From assembly GCA_963618735.1 (NCBI GenBank), contig CAVEUM010000002.1:1-64000 (forward strand): 64,000 nucleotides of DNA, given 5' to 3'. Below, in pieces: positions 62,349 through 64,000 of this stretch; the first letter of the stretch is position 1; every line of letters starts with the position of its first letter. This DNA is from CAKUFA01 sp963618735. GTDB lineage: Bacteria > Bacillota > Clostridia > Christensenellales > Aristaeellaceae. A program made the position numbers and the translations under genes. The notes beneath the pieces were generated by a model. That model was not told the origin of the DNA. It made no database searches and saw only the letters and a list, made by a program, of their open reading frames with translations.

Positions 62349-63716
62349 TCAATTTGGGATCGTTTGCTGGAAATTGTTCATTTCAGTCTCCAGCTCAATG
62401 AACTTCCTCAGCAGCTTCTGCGGAAGGATCTTGAACAGGCTGATGGCGGCATCATCCATGCCGCTCGCCATGGACTCCTGCAATGCTTCCCATTCATCTT
62501 CTGAAGCCGTCATCACGTTCACACAGGTCAAATTTGCCGGCAATGTGAACGGCTCCGACTCGCTGATGGTTATTTTCTGATGAATGACCTTCGTGCCATT
62601 GAACTTCTCTGTCATTTCAACGGAGCCCGATGTGAAATCAGCAGCCAAATTACCGCTCCATGCCTGCTCATCGCTCAAGGAAAGCTCATCCAATTTCAAG
62701 GCGGAAGTGCACAGGACGCTTCCTGCATACGCGCCATTTTCTTCCGAAACATCCGCGCAAATGGTCAGGCTCATGGTCTTCCATGTTTCCTGCGCCGCGG
62801 CTTCCTGATAGGATGTGCTGCTGTCACACCGGTATACATTCATGGCAAGCGTGTTATCCTTCACATGCAAATCTGCATAGCACATGCCATCATCTGCGGG
62901 AAGCTGGAGGACGCCTGTCCAACCATCTTTATTTCCCATAGACAACGCGCCAACCCAGGTTTCATCCTGATAGACCTGCATCGTGATACCAATGACGTTT
63001 TCTGACTGGTCACCCACCAAGGTCACTTCATAGCGATACATGCTGGACTCTGCAATCCGCAGAATCTTTCGACGTATCGTCAGGAGATCCTCTTCCTCCA
63101 GCTCCTGCTGCATCAGGGCAGATACGCTCTCGTTTTCCTCCATGCACAGCATGAGCCCTTCCAGCAAAAGTGCAACGTCGCGATCCGTAACGGTTATGTA
63201 GGCGCAGTAGACACCATTTTCATAGGTATCCCCTGCAAAAGTGCCTGTCTCCGTGGTCGCGTAGAGCTGCATGACCCATGCGGCAAGTTCCGCGGCTGCC
63301 GCCTGATAGAAAGATTCCCAGTCGGCATCCTGTGAAGTCATCTGGTCTGCGTCCTGCGTCAGCACAATGGCATAATCCGGCATGAAAGAATTGGTCACAA
63401 GCAGCGTGTCCTCGTCTTCCACCACGGTCATCGACGCGGCTTCCTGCTGATCAATCAGCCAGGCAAGGCGAATACCGTTATCTTGCCACTGCAGGCGAAA
63501 GGTGCTGATTTTCAGCAGCTCTTCGGCAAAGTCAATTGCCTTTTGCGCAACGCTGGTATACACATCGCCTAAGCCCACGACATCAAACACAGGAGACAGA
63601 ATCGTTTGCAAATCGATCTGTGTCAGCTGAAGTTCAGCTGTGCAGCTTTCTGCCAGGGACATCAAAGGCGTGCACAGCATCATCAGTGCAAGGACCCATG
63701 CCATGAGCTTTCGCAT
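62349..63716 (-). CDS. Secreted protein of unknown function
   Basis: 455 residues; no family recognised. Signal peptide (MRKLMAWVLALMMLC..., cleavage after SLA near residue 22), then an acidic beta-rich body and a C-terminal helical part (ILPQKLLRKFIELETEM). The order of segments resembles the protein at 12348-13688, suggesting distant paralogs. GAGGAGGG precedes the ATG. It starts 12 bases after the stop of the gene cut by the window end, so the two are probably one operon. Confidence 0.8.
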   Translation of the reverse strand: MRKLMAWVLALMMLCTPLMSLAESCTAELQLTQIDLQTILSPVFDVVGLGDVYTSVAQKAIDFAEELLKISTFRLQWQDNGIRLAWLIDQQEAASMTVVEDEDTLLVTNSFMPDYAIVLTQDADQMTSQDADWESFYQAAAAELAAWVMQLYATTETGTFAGDTYENGVYCAYITVTDRDVALLLEGLMLCMEENESVSALMQQELEEEDLLTIRRKILRIAESSMYRYEVTLVGDQSENVIGITMQVYQDETWVGALSMGNKDGWTGVLQLPADDGMCYADLHVKDNTLAMNVYRCDSSTSYQEAAAQETWKTMSLTICADVSEENGAYAGSVLCTSALKLDELSLSDEQAWSGNLAADFTSGSVEMTEKFNGTKVIHQKITISESEPFTLPANLTCVNVMTASEDEWEALQESMASGMDDAAISLFKILPQKLLRKFIELETEMNNFQQTIPN

Positions 63717-63728
63717 GTTTTTCCCTCC

Positions 63729-64000
63729 TCAAGGCACATCTGTAGCAGAGGCTACATCCGTTGCAGTTGCCAAATCGGTTACCGTTGTTTCACTGGGCAG
63801 AGGCAGATCTTCTGTCGTGCTGACAGGTGCTGCAACCTCTGCAGCCAGCGTCATCCAGCTTGCCCAGAATGTGCTTGCAATTTCGGTCTTTTGCTCTGCC
63901 GTCATGTCGGCAAGGCTTACGGCATTTGCACCGGAAATTGCCTCCACCGTCCAAGGTGAGGTGCTCTTCAGGGTCATCTGCAGATTCAGCTGTTCGTCGC
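63729..64000 (-). CDS. C-terminal part of a secreted-type protein (5' end beyond window)
   Basis: The frame stays open to the window edge (DEQLNLQMTLKSTSPW before the first internal ATG at 63977), so the gene begins outside; 89 residues are seen. The tail is Ala/Thr-rich with a TDLATATDVASATDV near-repeat, typical of a low-complexity extracellular end. It directly precedes the secreted protein gene. No family can be assigned from this part. Confidence 0.65.
   Translation of the reverse strand, partial: DEQLNLQMTLKSTSPWTVEAISGANAVSLADMTAEQKTEIASTFWASWMTLAAEVAAPVSTTEDLPLPSETTVTDLATATDVASATDVP

Overview
The window reads as one chromosomal segment of an anaerobic Firmicute of class Clostridia with mid-range GC. 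The evidence is consensus TTGACA/TATAAT promoters, strong AGGAGG ribosome sites with frequent TTG/GTG starts, an Rnf ferredoxin:NAD oxidoreductase operon, lysine, SAM-I and tetrahydrofolate riboswitches, and Firmicute gene orders (spoVB-like/mazG/hup/rqcP; dxs/tlyA/argR/recN). Genus cannot be set from sequence alone. I see no insertion sequence, prophage, CRISPR array or rRNA. It is mostly core genome with a few accessory genes.

Layout. 1-7.7 kb: end of a Cys-rich surface-type protein, a tRNA-Leu(GAG), a pyruvyl-transferase-family gene, rluA-type pseudouridine synthase, galT, a membrane NDP-sugar dehydratase and an orphan sugar-ABC ATPase. 7.9-18.3 kb: plus-strand secreted and cell-envelope genes (VanW/SH3 protein, sfsA, CHAP endopeptidase, Mn-pyrophosphatase, two secreted proteins of unknown function) and a compact esterase-esterase-ATP-grasp operon. 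18.4-23.0 kb (minus): folT-nth behind a THF riboswitch, and asd-dapA-dapB behind a lysine riboswitch. 23.1-36.3 kb: lepA, a SLOG protein, hemW, the spoVB-like/mazG/hup/rqcP block, an ispDF fusion, a FAD dehydrogenase with a structured leader, and SAM-riboswitch-controlled metK. 36.3-40.1 kb (minus): GNAT-tldD-tldE-arsR. 40.2-46.6 kb (plus): ppk, cysE, a ComEA-like gene, dnaX, glmM. 46.6-51.3 kb (minus): rnfC-D-E-A-B with no rnfG. 51.5-62.2 kb (minus): recN and argR, preceded by a long pfkB-GNAT-hydrolase-murF-ddl-DUF4870-dxs-tlyA operon. 62.3-64 kb: a secreted protein and the end of a related-looking one cut by the window edge.

How it fits together: much of the window supports envelope building. 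DapA/B and Asd feed the lysine/diaminopimelate branch; Ddl and MurF finish the peptide stem; GlmM supplies the amino-sugar; IspDF and Dxs supply isoprenoid carrier lipid; a flippase-family protein and the CHAP/VanW proteins act at the membrane or wall. Rnf provides redox-coupled ion pumping. The points most worth following up are the Rnf operon without rnfG, a MurF whose usual N-terminal substrate domain is replaced by a membrane region, the esterase/ATP-grasp cassette, the unexplained structured leader before the FAD dehydrogenase, and the link of a zinc-type ArsR regulator to the tldD/tldE protease genes.
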